64,000 nucleotides of DNA from Caenorhabditis remanei (lineage: Eukaryota > Nematoda > Chromadorea > Rhabditida > Rhabditidae), in the NCBI RefSeq assembly GCF_010183535.1, contig NC_071333.1, positions 12,832,587 to 12,896,586 on the forward strand, read 5' to 3'. How positions within the stretch are numbered: position 1 is the first letter of the stretch; each line of letters starts with the position of its first letter. Shown here piece by piece: positions 47,301-59,661 of this stretch. A program made the translations under genes and the position numbers. The notes beneath the pieces were generated by a model. It was not told the DNA's origin. It saw nothing but the letters and a program-made list of their open reading frames with translations, and ran no database searches.

Positions 47301-49027
47301 AAAACCTATTTAAAAGAAAAATAAAAGATGTCACAATTCACCTACTTTTTCTTATAATCCCTAGTAATCAGCTTCATTTCGTCTTATACGAATATGTACA
47401 AGTGCTTACAAAAAAACACGCACTTGCATGCAGTTTTTTTCTAATATCCGCAGCAATTATCTTGGTTATTGCTGGTTTGTGAACCTTTTTTTCTTCTAAT
47501 CCAAGATGATTGGTAGAAAGGAAGACGGGATTAGCAAAAGGCAGGTGAGAGACGGATAATATTTTTTGGCAGGAATGTATTCTTGCATACTTCATTATAT
47601 TCCGTAGAAAAAACAAATTCTGTATACGAAATTCTTAAGATTCAGAAAATACAAATGAAAACTGCATTCCTCCTGTTATGAAGAGGATCCAAAACAGGGA
47701 TTTTAGTTTCTTCGTTGTTTCTGCTTCTACGCAAAAGTGTGATGACGGCAAAACAAACGAACTAAGAGTTAATCCGTAGATGACATAGATAAGAAGAGAG
47801 AGGATACAAGATAAATTGAATGTTTTGAGCAATTCACATTCGAACGGCCGTTCTAGTACAACGGGGTCCCTTTCATTGTGCGCGCAAAAACAGTGTGAAG
47901 AGGAAGAGAATGAGAGAGGAAGAAAAGCGATGGACAGCTGGTCCGCTTTCCTCGATCCATCGACCGACCGGGCGGTGAAGACGTTTTTCGAGAGCATCTC
48001 TTTTCTCCTTCGCTCAATGAGCACGCCGCAATTATCGATTCGTATTGGCTGTGTAATATAGGGACGGCAGGAACAGGAACACAGAGAGACATGTTATAAT
48101 GATTGATGCCTTTGTCTAGTTGATTTATTCTATTTTTGACTTTTTGACGGATGTGAGGATTTCGGGAACCAATTGAGAGAATAATAGAGCAAAAGTCGGG
48201 AGCAATCGGAGTTAGGTTCACTTTACAGCAGATGGCAAATTGTCTCAGGTATATCACAAGACGAGTAATTTGAGAGGTTCTGTCATAAAAACTTTTGACA
48301 TAAAATAACATTTAAAACTTCTCACAAAAAGTTGGTTGCAGAAAAAAACTAGTGATGAATAAACATGTTTCTTTCTGGAAAACACATGCAGAGAGGTCAA
48401 AAACAGACGTAGCTCCTTTTGTTATCCGGTTGTCCCGCAGTTCATTATGCTTGACCACTGAATGGAAAACTTCCAAAATAATTCTTGTTTATGAGTGACT
48501 AGTTGACTCAAATATTGGTGATGAAAGGATAAGAAGAAAATGTTTTCCGTTTTGCCGAGCAAAAACCGATTAGTGTTCTTAGCAAGAATGTCGGCTCATT
48601 CTCTATTCAAATGATACTTTTCTATGACTCTTGAAATGAGAGAATTTTTGGGAGAAATGTGCAAGAGTGGTTCGAAAAAAGAATGTTTGGTCAGAAAATG
48701 GGAAAATGAGATCTTTTGTCCTAAGAAATAAGAAACTAGAACTAAATCTATATTAGAAACTGAAATGTGTCAGTGCTGCATAATTAATCATGAAATTATA
48801 CATCTGCATCGATAGTCGACTAATGGACACTCTGAAGCTTTCAGATGTTTCTTCAAGCCGATGTCAAGAATAACAGCTGCAAATATTTATTCAAGCAGAA
48901 AGCAACATGATTTCAGAAGCGCAAGAAAAGGAGAAAATGTTCTTTTTGGGACGTTTTATGACCAATAAACGGTTCTTGGTGTTGGTTTATTTGTATACAA
49001 CCATCTTATCCTTTCACTATCTTCTTT
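44369..49027. other. gene-poor intergenic region, right of the tRNA
   Basis: About 4.7 kb with no supported exon on either strand. Open frames here lack splice partners and family motifs. A short imperfect hairpin lies near 46467-46502 (CAGCAG...CTGCTG). Confidence 0.5.
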
Positions 49028-50751
49028 TTATGGCTGAAGCGTGTAGTTGCCGGAAATAGGCTTGTTCTTGATATCGAATTCCCAAAGGATGAGGAAGTAG
49101 GTGAGAATTGCTGAGAAGAGCTGAAAATAGAAGTAGAATTACTTTGATTTTTATTCGATATAAAATTACCGAGAGGAGAATAGAGCGGTCCATGTAGAAG
49201 TAGTTGCAAGCCGAGAGAGTGAGTTTGGTCGAGTGAATTTGGAAGGTGAAGAACGTCATTTGAGACTGAAAATGACTTTTTTATAGATGATAATTCAAAA
49301 GCTAACCAACCAGAACAGTCAGGTCACGCTCCTCATGGAAAGTCTCGTGGTACATGCGGAATGAAGAAGCAACAAGACGATCACCCTGAAATAATAATCA
49401 TGAGATAAAATGTGATAGTTGGAATAAATTACTGACATCTTCATGGATCATGAAAGCTGGGAGACTGAACAGGAGGAGGACGAGGATAGCATTGATAATC
49501 CAGATAACGATAGTGACAACTTCCGACCAGCAAATCTTAAAATTCTAAAACAGTTGCCTGAATCAAACTGTGATAACAACCAACCGATTGAGAACTCATC
49601 ACGACAAACATTAAGAAACAGAAAATTGGAATGCAGACACCATATGAGTAGAATAGAACAAATGAGTAATACTCCTCAATCACAGCCTTTCCGTTGAAAA
49701 TCCGTTGATAACTGATTTGACAATCGTGAATCTTCTGGATAGATGTCTCCGGAAGTGGGCACTCATCTTGCTCTTGTGGAACCATTTCATTGATTAAGTG
49801 TTTGATAGAACGACGGATAACGGAACAGTGTTGATAGAACAGAATTGCAAGAGCGGAGATGGCGGCACGAGAAACGAAAAGCTAAATGTTATGAGACGAA
49901 TCATCAGAAAATAGAAGAAATGGAATGATTACCGCATAAGCATCCAGAAGAACGCAGAAGATAGTTTCAGTATCCAGATTTGGAGTTCCCACAATGTACA
50001 AAATGTATCCCCACTTTGACACTGAAGTATTCAATGTATTTATGAGCTACAGTAATCCCTTCGAACTTACAAGCATAGGTAGCAGCCATGGTGAGAGCAA
50101 GAATACCACTGAAAACCGCCAGGAAGGTGTTTATCATAAATTGACGGCGTTCGGCCTCTTTGGAACGAACATTCAATGAGAATTGGCATAGAATCTGAAC
50201 CCCAAACATATTTGTCTCATATCAAATTTTTCTGCTACCGTACCTTCAATGGTTTGAGACGTTTAGCCCCGAGGGAGTAGAGTTGGAGAGAAGCAAGGAG
50301 TCCACTGAACATTTATTTTTTTACAGAAACAATTTAATATTCAGTTAGTCACCTCAACATTATCAATGCATTGCACAGGGTGATCAAAGAACGCGGGTTA
50401 GCAAAGAACTCCTGAGCACTTTCGCGAGTTCCATTTGGTCGGACACCAATTTGATTGAATTTGCGGATTGTGGTAAACAGCTGAAAGACTCTCATCGAAA
50501 CACTCATCAAAACAAAGGGTCCCATCTAATTTCCGGTCTATGAACCCTTGACTTACCAAAAGACAAAACACAAGCCAACTGTAGATGCGGAAGAGCAGAG
50601 AATTGTTTGGACGAATAGATTGATTCAAGCCAAGAATGAGAAGAAGATAGTAAATCGGATAGAGAGTTCGATCACAGATAGCCCATTTGTTGCGGCTTGA
50701 CAAGATCTTGGCGATCATGGTCTTCTTGGCTAAAAGCTTCGGTGACTTCAT
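49028..50751 (-). CDS. lite-1: LITE-1 ortholog, photoreceptor of the invertebrate Gr family
   Basis: Ten exons (50751-50557, 50480-50353, 50304-50244, 50194-50071, 50021-49933, 49881-49585, 49535-49437, 49385-49311, 49265-49170, 49120-49028) give 418 aa, close to the 439 aa of C. elegans LITE-1. About seven hydrophobic segments are present, with no signal peptide. The C-terminal exons (QMTFFTFQIHSTKLTLSACN, then NYFYMDRSILLS and LFSAILTYFLILWEFDIKN) agree with LITE-1 as I know it. LITE-1 is a plasma-membrane UV/blue-light and H2O2 sensor in ASJ and other neurons, related to insect gustatory receptors but with inverted topology. The tryptophans tied to photon capture in C. elegans (W77, W328) have likely counterparts in YSWLVFCLL and the ICWSEVVTIVIW segment, though this needs alignment. 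Neighbours hsp-43 and got-2.2 match the C. elegans C14F11 order. Confidence 0.9.
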
Positions 50752-51232
50752 TATTTATACGAAAATCTTGAAGCAGAACAGATTCGGTCAAGCGATGAGA
50801 GATGTGACTTTTCGAGAATAACTTTTTTGTTTGATGACTACAGAAACCTGTGACAATGTGGGCGTGTTGTTTTCATAATCTTACGAAGAAAGTCGAAGTT
50901 TAGAAATTTCGAAAGAAACACTCTGAGATTTTAATTGCGGCTTATTTAAAGTCTAGTTGGAACTGGATGTCAAATAATGGTCAAGTATAGAAAAAAAAAA
51001 CTTTGTCATCGTTTTGTAGAAAAGTAGTACACCAGAAACTTCCAAAAGAAAATAATGAAAAATAGGTCGGATTTGGTTTGATTTCTGGTGTCAAACGAGT
51101 GAGGTTTAAGACCACGACTACTTTTCTCGGCCGGATACTTATTAAATTTTTCAATCAAGAGTATTAATTTACTTTTCAAGACCCTAACACCACGTAGCAC
51201 CACCAAACTGGAATAAAATCTGAATGTCAGAA
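50752..51232. other. spacer upstream of lite-1
   Basis: About 480 bp between lite-1 and the tail-anchored gene, both on the minus strand. It probably contains the lite-1 promoter. No exon is seen. Confidence 0.45.
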
Positions 51233-51402
51233 ATACACAGAGCGGTACCGCCCAATTTTAATTAAGAACCCGTGATTGTTTTTTTCCTAGCTAAAAGATA
51301 TTATTGATAGATAACGTCTATTTAGCAGGTGGTGTTGCATTCCTCAGGAATACATAAGGCGGTACGGGCGAATTTTCAATTAAGAACCCGTGATTGTTTT
51401 TT
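51233..51402. repeat. pair of direct repeats
   Basis: A unit of about 50 bp (aligned by GCGGTAC, then ATTAAGAACCCGTGATTG and a T run) occurs at about 51233-51284 and again at about 51349-51402, offset by 117 bp. Within the first copy GCGGTACCGC is itself palindromic; the second copy has GCGGTACGGGC. It lies just past the 3' end of the tail-anchored gene. Confidence 0.7.
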
Positions 51403-51407
51403 CCAGC

Positions 51408-52410
51408 TCATTTGGTGACGTTCATTAGAATGATTAACAGGATGAAAACAAGCAGCTGAAAACTTACAAGAATGATTTTGCAGCGTTTGCAAAGTTAATC
51501 GTAACCTCAGAAATGAAATAAAGAGAATGTTCAAAAAACCAAATATGAAAATTCGTTGTATTCAACCACAAGATTAATGATAACGAGAACACAAAACTAG
51601 TTTAGTCCATTTCATTTTCTAGAAATTTCGTTGTCTTTCAATACTCAAAAATTATATTACTCTAGTCTGGAGTACTTCTATTTTTAACATTTGAATAATT
51701 TGATCATTGAAAACACTCCAATCTAAGAGCTTTCAAATCTTGCCTACTTCTCAGAAACCAATATTCCAAAAAAGCTCAGATTTCGCACTTCTCTTGAAAC
51801 ATTTTTTTAGAGCTGTCCCAACAAACAAACTTAAGCAAAAAACTCACATTGAGTCTTTGAACTGTTCCTACTGAAAGTACTTGCGGAATACATTGCCGTT
51901 TTTGATCTTTTGAATGAACGTGTCCTATTCGAAAATGGACATCTCATGAAATTTAAATATGAAATTCAACACTTCCCAGATTGATTGCATGACCTCTTGA
52001 AATTGTGGGGGAGGCTTATTGTCATCGTCTAGAATCTAGCCAAGACCAATATGGTTGAGTAACTCACCCTTCACCATTGTTGCCTTCACCACTGTTTGAA
52101 GTCCCGAATGACGAACTCCTGAAAGTGATGCTGATGGCATATCTTCCAGAATAGAAAATGAGTTTTCTGGTGACTCTTTCTCACAAACGTTTTCCCAAAC
52201 GATGACCTCCTTGCTTGCACCGCCCATCCCGTCGCGCCAGCCACCAAGATTTGAAGAGAAGTTTTCCAATTTCGTGAGCAAAGTTCGTCTAAAAAGTTAT
52301 TTCAGCGGGTTGCTCTCTTTAATTAAAAATCTTGATTAGAAGATTCTCAAGTGTAATGTAATGCTATCGTCACAATCTTACGGTAGATGTTTGCAATGAT
52401 GACAATTCAT
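51408..52410 (-). CDS. small tail-anchored membrane protein, unknown function
   Basis: Four exons (52410-52382, 52288-52068, 51924-51848, 51455-51408) join in one frame of 124 aa. The start (MNCHHCKHLP) has two Cys pairs close together; the middle is soluble and Ser/Glu-rich (MPSASLSGVRHSGLQTVVK), and the last 15 residues (LLVFILLIILMNVTK) form a single C-terminal hydrophobic segment, as in tail-anchored proteins of the ER or mitochondrial outer membrane. A longer open frame upstream (ATG at 52549) is in a different phase and was not used. The family is not recognised. The gene starts 178 bp after the stop of the coiled-coil gene on the same strand, so it could be the second gene of an operon. 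Confidence 0.55.
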
Positions 52411-52587
52411 GCATATAATTCAAAGCCAGCTCAGCGTCAACAAACGTGACGAAATAAGAAAAATATGAAAACAACATTGATAAGTTGAACACCAGGTGGA
52501 TTCTAAGAATCTCAGAAAATTCCCAAAGCATGGTAAAATAGTAGAACATATAAAGCGAAAAAGATTATTACAAATATTATCTCCCAT

Positions 52588-54245
52588 CTAGTATTTCTTG
52601 GTGTGAAAGACGGTAGCTGGCTGCGAGTTTCTGCGTTCGTCGATTTTCAAAGGTGCGATGTAACTTCCAGATGATGAAGACTCGATTTCCATGTTTTGGG
52701 CAGTATGAATAGCATCTGAAAATTGAACTTAAATTTTAAAAATAGGGTTTTTAGTTCCTTACTCAATGTTTCAATGCTTTTGGTTTTCTCCAAAATTTCC
52801 AACGTATGGCTTCTTTCCGGTTTCTTTGGCGCGTCAACTGGACGAGAGCTTTTCTTGGAACTATTCAATGTAGTGATGGTAGTTGAAGACGTAACTGTAC
52901 TGGCAGACTTATGAGATGCAGAATGCTCAGATCTTGGGTGAGTTGAAGTGTAACTAACTTCACTTGGGGTTTTTGGTGGTGGAGAGCGACGCGTTGGAAC
53001 AACAAGATTTGCTTTCAAGTTGGAACTCTTGGATGATGATCGAGATACACTTCTAAAAATAGAAATAATAATCATACGATTGAAAACCATTATTGTAATT
53101 ACCCATTCTTATCAGCAGCTGAAGCTGGACGGGAAGCAACTACGGATGCGGGACGAGAACTATGGGTGAGAAGTTGCATGAGGTGGTCGACTTGAGATTG
53201 TATACCATGTTGGTTGCGAAGATATCCGTCAAGCTGTAACATTAGACAGCTCACCAAAACAATCTAACCAAAAATACCTTATCCTCCAAATGTATGTAAT
53301 TACCATCGCTCAATTGCTTGATATTTCCAATTTTCTCTTCCATATCACGTCGGGTCTCGTTAATGACTTTCTAAAATACATAATTCTCTTAAAATGACAC
53401 TATTTAAGATGTTTTTACTAGCAACTCGTCGATATCATCCCCGGCAATATTGCTTGCAATGAGTTTCTCCTTCAAGTCTTCTTGAATTTGGGCCAGCTGA
53501 TGCACTTTGTTTGTCAAGGCAAGAATTTCGTTTTGAAGTGGAGCATAGTGTGTTTTTCCCTGAAATTTTCATTGTGATCTCACCGTCTTTTATTTCAAAA
53601 TGAGTGAAAAATCACAGTCAACTCGGTCTCCAACTTGTCAAGCCGTTCGCAAATATCCTTGTATTGACGAGTTTGCTCTTGCCGTCCGGCGTCAACAATG
53701 ACACGCTCAACGCCATTTTTCTGAAATAATGTGAGCATTTGCCGACGTTTTCGAAAAAGAACAATAGATGTTTGTGCACATACCTTGGTCGATGGACTGC
53801 GAAGAATTTCGATGATACCGTCCAACTTTTTGTTGATTTTTGAGAGTTGGAACTAAACAAAAAGTTAGCTTAATCTTTGAACGGGCACAAAACTTACCTC
53901 TGATTCGAAGTCACCGTGGTAGTTATGGCTCACAGTGACATTCTGTGGGCGTTCAGGTCTTGGGTCTCTTGGTGGATGAGCAGTTGGGTTTCTCATCACA
54001 TTTTCAAAACGATCATTATGCTGAAACCAAATGAGAACTACTTGTAGATATGAAATTTTTAAAAAACATGGTTCCATAATAAGTCCATAAAAGTACATCA
54101 CTATTACATCCAGTTTTGAACTTATAAAACTGATAATATTTCAGTTTCACATTTTGTCAGTAATGAAAATTAAACTAACATCGTCAATGAAGCTCCGACG
54201 GTAGATGATCTCCTTTTTGGTGACAAGTGGAGGATGTCGTGACAT
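52588..54245 (-). CDS. coiled-coil/Ser-rich protein, unknown function
   Basis: Nine exons (54245-54180, 54020-53898, 53852-53784, 53720-53616, 53559-53419, 53370-53278, 53233-53103, 53052-52763, 52715-52588) give 381 aa in continuous frame. The N-terminal 60 residues are polar (ENVMRNPTAHPPRDPRPERP). Residues about 65-225 are rich in charged and Leu residues (KDICERLDKLETEL, IQEDLKEKLIAS, KVINETRRDMEEK) and look like coiled coil. The rest is Ser/Thr/Lys-rich and probably disordered. No signal peptide or membrane segment. I do not recognise the family; a cytoskeletal or trafficking scaffold would fit the layout, but this is only inference. It is possibly the first gene of an operon with the tail-anchored gene. 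Confidence 0.72.
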
Positions 54246-54628
54246 GATCAAATGGAACAGTGAGACGAACAAATGAAATGCAATATAAAAGTGAAAAACG
54301 ATTATGTTTTGTTTCGTTCTCCCCTTTTCTCATGCTCCGACATCTTGTTTCTTTTTCCCATTTTTTCCGCCTCCATGATCTGAGATCAAAACCAGAAAAG
54401 AGAAAAAATCGTACTGTTCAATTAGTCAACAAAAGGTGCAATGTTTATGTATAGAAGATGTACATTGGTATATGAATTGCAAAAAGAAATAGAAGCGGGG
54501 GAATATGAATAGGAAACATCAGAAAAATGTACTGTTGTGTTTCAAAAGCTGTAGGCAGAATTTTTGTGAATTTTGAAGGAGAACGGGTATTGGAAAAAGC
54601 ATAAGAAAAATATCAAAACAGATACATT
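54246..54628. other. intergenic region between coiled-coil gene and hsp-43
   Basis: About 380 bp upstream of the coiled-coil gene and downstream of hsp-43; presumably the promoter of the former. No motif is recognised. Confidence 0.45.
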
Positions 54629-56828
54629 TTAATATGTCTTGCGAAGGATTTGAATGGAACGGTACTCGCGTTGAGTAGAGTTTGGAGAATCTGAGTTTCC
54701 ATTGCGAAGGATTCCAGTAGTGGTGCTGACTGGAGACTCAACACGGTATCCTGAAATACTTTGATTGGTATTAATACATTATTGATATTTCCAACCTCCA
54801 TTACGACTTTCTGAGCGGTGAGATTGAGCACGAGAGCTTGATCGCTCTTCATGGAGATTGGCGTTTCCTGCAGAGTTATAGGCACGAGATCCAGAACGTT
54901 CTTCTTGAAGATTGGCGTTCCCAGCAGTATTATAGGCACCTGAAATATAGATTATTAATGCAAAAAACTTGTGAAAACTCAGTTTTGAACTAATATAGTG
55001 TCATTAATGATCATTTTGTGACCAGGCGCGACATGTTAATGTATTTTGCAGTTAATTTGTGACTGATGAAAAAATCAACGTATTCGGTGATCTGTTGGAC
55101 ATTTTACGCTAATCGTGATGGGAGTGGGAAATAATTTGAGTGTGTAGAGGAATTAACAGAAAATAGGCACGCGATGTGCGAAATTGTAGAAACGACCTTG
55201 CTCGAAATTGTTTCGAATCGTTTCGAACGCTTTTCGACCCGGCGACCGTTGTTCCGGTGTTACTGTCCGCTCTGAAGGTAATTAGAGAATCTAGAGATAG
55301 AATAGAGAAAAGAAATGTGACAGAAAAAAACAACACGTCAAAAGTAGTGTCTTATACTAACTAGGTCTCGAGGACAACCCATTAGTTCTGTGTTCTTACC
55401 GCTAGTAGTGACACGTGGAGTGACTGGGCTATAGTTACGGTTGTCAGTTCTGATGTTCACGTCATTGGGAGAGAGACGGTTACGCGAGTCGCTACGGTGA
55501 TAGCTGAAATTTAGTAAAGGTATAGCTTATTTTGGTTTAACGAGGCTTACCTGTAAGAATGAGAAGAATATACATCTCGAGACCCTGGGCTGTCATTCAA
55601 ACGAGATCCACTACGGCTTGAAGCACTTCTTCCGTCTTGCTCAGTTTGCACATGAATTGGAGAGTTTGGTCCACGTTGAGAACGAAGAGTTCCACTATCG
55701 TATCTTGGTGAAGCACGTCCAGCTCCTTCAATTGGAATCAAACGCTCACGACCTTGGATGGCCATGTTGTTGAACTTGTTGGCTTCAACTTGAAGACGTC
55801 CCTTGGCATCAATGCTACTTTGGATGGAGTTAAAATCTACATCTCTTGGAAGTTGGTACTTTCTGACAAAGTACATTTTGGTGAAGTTATCTCTATCACG
55901 GATATCTTCATGTCTTCCTTCAATCATCAAAGTGTCATCAAGAGTTTTCACTTGAATCTCTTCTGGACGGAATTGGTAACAGTCCATGTCAACGGCAAAC
56001 TTGCGTTCGTCATTCACAACATTCGAGTTCACATCGATTCCCTCCTTGAAGATTGGCTCAGCCCATCTTGGATAAAGATTCATCCAATATGGATCACTTC
56101 TCCAGTTACGGTCGACACGATCTAGTTGAGTGGAGAACTGAAATTATGGGTTATGTGTATTCATTTCTTTGTATTGTGTATTACTCTTGGCATGACGGTG
56201 TCCATGCGAGGCCAATCGGTTGGCCAATCCTTCCACCAACTATCCACGTCACGCGAGAACTGAAAAGTGAAAAGAAAATATGATTCATGTTCTGATTCAT
56301 AGAAATATCGGTCTACACATTCAATTTTTGTGACGATTCCTACTTTTGGAACAAAAAAAACATAATGTTTGTACAGATTGAGGCTCATGAAAAACGACTG
56401 AAAAGGGAATTCAGGTGGCATGGAACAAATAAACCAAAGGGAAAGTAGAACAGTGAGACTTGACTCTTAATGGTGTATATGTACGTAAATTCGAGTAGGA
56501 CTGTCAAGTAGGCCGTCGACGACCGGATTTGAACAGTAAAACGCCTGGCAGAATATAATAGTAGCCGGAACGAAGAGCGTGCAGAAGGGGGGATTCGGTT
56601 AGGTCGCGGATGAATAGCCGATGCCCTCATGTATCTAGCGTGCCTATTTCTAACAATCGACCATCGGAAACTAATAAGCATCAATGCATTGGAACCTACC
56701 CGGTTGAAAAAGTCTCTCGGTTTTGGCCATTCGAGTGGCCAGTCACGGAAGTCATCGAGCCACAAGTCATTCTCCTTCCAGAGGTTGTCACGACGGCCAA
56801 AGTCAGCGTGGCGGGTTGCCAAAGTCAT
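54629..56828 (-). CDS. hsp-43: HSP-43 ortholog, small heat shock protein with Trp-rich N-terminus
   Basis: Six exons (56828-56700, 56259-56185, 56137-55551, 55503-55400, 54939-54796, 54750-54629) encode an N-terminal Trp-rich region, an alpha-crystallin domain (NDERKFAVDMDCYQFRPEE ... DDTLMIEGRHEDI ... YQLPRDVDFNSI) and a long Ser-rich tail. The N-terminal exons repeat a W-P/W-x-W theme (DFRDWPLEWPKP; VDSWWKDWPTDWP; RVDRNWRSDPYW). Exons 2 and 3 both begin Phe-Ser and exon 2 is 75 bp, so it can be skipped without frame change. Exon 5 holds two 18-residue repeats of the type AYNxAGNANLxEER. sHSPs are oligomeric chaperones that hold unfolding proteins. The size and exon plan agree with C. elegans hsp-43. 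Confidence 0.88.
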
Positions 56829-58844
56829 TATTGGTAAGTTCTGAAATTATTCGGTATAACGTGTAACTGGGATAGAGAAATACTGATGGGATAAAAAGTA
56901 ACAATAGAATAGAATACAATAATTGCACTCTGGCGGAAAAACAGAACAAAAAATGAACTATATAGGCATGTTTAGAATTATGCCGGCAGTAATCTATACT
57001 GTTTTCCAAAGTATTCAAAAAATGTCAGGTTGTTATTGTCTTCGAATGTGGGTAATATAAAAAACCTTAAAAGCCGGAACACCAGTCCCGAAAGCTTTTA
57101 TAAGTGTGGTTTTCCATGGAAGAGGTTGATGGAAAGTTTGGGCGTGGTTTTAGCCTCCTCTCACCTTTTCTCGAATCTTCTGCGCCGACCCGACCCCACC
57201 GACTTTTTTGGTAAATACCACGTGAACAGAGTTAGAAGGCAAAAAAGGGGGCGCAATCAAAATGCCTGGCTGCCAATGTTGACTGTGTTTCTCTGTCAAC
57301 ACTGTTATTTTGGGGGGACCTGAGGTCGCACCAAAAGTAAAATGGAAAACGAAATAATCAAAGATGACTGACTTCCTGCCGGAAGAGGGAACAGTGTGTA
57401 ATTAGTGTGAGAAGAAAGAATGGTAGAAGACAAAAAGTGGAAACTGGGAGAGAAGACGGATAGGAAATGTGAATTTCGTTGTTGGAACGAACCAAGACGG
57501 AATGAGAATGAGAGCTCTGAATATGGTATGGCCGGGGAGGGGTTATTATATACCCCTTTTGAAAGAAGAAGGGCGTTGGCCGGTCAAAGTTACCCTATTT
57601 CAGATGAGTCAGAACCAATTGAGAGAGAGAGGCAAAAGGCAGTTCCATTTTCTATTTCCCGCCTTCGTTATTCTCGTCTCTCTTGGATGATGATCAATGT
57701 GATATTTAATCACTGTAGGAACGACGAATAGAAAAAAGAGAAGAGATAGGACGATCACATTGAACACGGAATACGCCCTTTCTGGACCTTTCTAATCGTT
57801 TTCAAAGTGTTTTGAAATATTTAAAAACCGGCTTTTTATTAACTATTTTGTAACTATTATCTATTGGTTCTTGAAAGAATTCCTTGAAAGAATGAGACTA
57901 ACAATGGAACACAACGCCTACAGAAGTTTTTCTGAATATGTGTCATTCTTTTTGTTGTCATAAACGGTTTTGAAATTTTTCTCTATTTTGAAACCGGTTG
58001 AAATGAGAAGTACGGGAATTGGCAGTGAATGTCAGCAAAAAATATCCATTTCGTTTTGTGCTTTGTTCTGTGAAAAAATGAGAAAATTGACTTTTTCCGT
58101 TCCATAGTTTTCCAGTTCAATCGTTTTACCATAATTCTTTTTTCCAAAGCATCATAAATCATTCGTCAACCTCCGCACTGAATTTTTGAATAAAATAATT
58201 CTGTCCCGCCTCCACATTTCAACACAAAAAATCGAGGAAAAGCGATTTTAATCCACTTGACACAGGCAGTCTGTAGTTTTTATTAAACTAACACGGTAAA
58301 TGAAACCTAAATTTGTCCCTAAAAAGTGGTGGTGAAGGCTGTATGAATTCAGTTTGCTTTTCAGAGTAGTGTTTGCTTGTGCGTGAGTAAAATACACATT
58401 TATGGAGGGTAAAAAAAGTAGAAATTGAAGAAGTTTCAAATACGAGGGCTATGAGTAATCATAAAAAGTTTGCAGGTCTTGAGAGGATTTTTTAAAGCTA
58501 CAGTAATGTAATCAGAACATCTTAGCTAGCAAGTTTATCTTCCTTTTGTTTTCAAAGAGACCAGTCTTCAGTTAGGAGTGGTGTTCGGATGGTCAGAGAA
58601 CATGTTTCAATTAAGCGAGACATTATAATTGCACTAACGAAATTTTTGAAAGTCGAATTCTAATCATTATTTGTGTTGCTAATCATTGTTTCAGAAATAT
58701 CTGATACTGTCGATTTCAAAAAAAAAACATAAGTCTCAGCAATTTATTAAAAGAAATGGAAACATAAATTAAAAACTCTTGAAAACAGATTCTGAACTAT
58801 TACACATATGAATTTATCAAAGAGTAATTGATTATCAAGTATCT
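56829..58844. other. intergenic region upstream of hsp-43
   Basis: About 2 kb with no supported exon, holding the hsp-43 promoter and the 3' end of the RmlC gene. No canonical three-unit heat-shock element was found by eye close to the start, which does not exclude one. Confidence 0.45.
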
Positions 58845-59661
58845 TCAAAGAGATTTGAATGATGCGTGCTGGGTGTCGCGTTCCGAAACAATCACAACAG
58901 ATTTATCTTTGATTGGCCAGTCGACATTGATATCCTCGTCGAATGGGTTGATTCCTGAAACCATTCAATTTTTTATACAGATTCTAACCGCGAAACCAAC
59001 CGTATTCAGTTTTTGGGTCATAAACAGCAGAGCACTTGTAGGTGACGTGTGCTCCTTCCTTGCTGAGAACTTGGAATCCATGAAGGAATCCGGCTGGAAT
59101 CCAGAAGGCGTGCTTGTTGTTAGCATTCAGAATTACTCCATGCCACTTTCCATAGGTTGGACTGTCTTTGCGGATGTCAACAGCAACATCGAAGATTTCT
59201 CCACTCACCTGGAAACAAACCATGACTTCATATTTTGAAACGCGTTCATTGAATTCAATGACATTGAGCTTGAAAAAGTAAACAGAAAAACAACAAACTA
59301 CATACCACAGTCACCAATTTTCCCATATGTGGTTGAGTGTGGAGGCCACGGAGAACGCCATAATGAGAGAACGAGTGGTTATCCTGAAAAACTGAACACT
59401 AGAACCTATTTGAGATAATTGTTGTATTTAGTCGACGTACTTGTTGCAAGTCCTCGGTGTATCCGATTTTCTCGGCCCACTCGGTTTTATTGTAACTCTC
59501 GGAAAAGAATCCTCGCTCGTCTGGGAAGACCTGGAAGGGTTTACTAAGAAATAAGGAAAGAGAAAGTGATATACCTTTGGTTTGATGACCAGAAGATCAG
59601 GAATAGCTGCAACAACTTCCTTCTCTAGTTGGAAACGTTTTTCTGGAGTTGGAACCGACAT
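58845..59661 (-). CDS. rml-3: dTDP-4-dehydrorhamnose 3,5-epimerase (RmlC) homolog
   Basis: Five exons (59661-59575, 59530-59441, 59383-59306, 59208-58989, 58954-58845) give 194 aa, the usual RmlC length. Conserved features are FPDERGFFSESYN, the catalytic-site HYGVLRGLHTQPHMGKLVTV (His74 and Lys81), GEIFDVAVDIRKDSPTYGKW and IPAGFLHGFQVLS. RmlC epimerises dTDP-4-keto-6-deoxyglucose at C3 and C5 on the way to dTDP-rhamnose; nematodes have a complete rhamnose pathway linked to cuticle/surface formation. It is a cytosolic beta-barrel cupin enzyme. The symbol rml-3 is from memory of C14F11.6 and is less sure than the family call. Confidence 0.9.

Noticed and set aside
52382..52549. 56-codon frame starting at 52549 as the start of the small tail-anchored gene
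   Set aside because: Its phase leads to an early stop in exon 2; the ATG at 52410 reads through all four exons.
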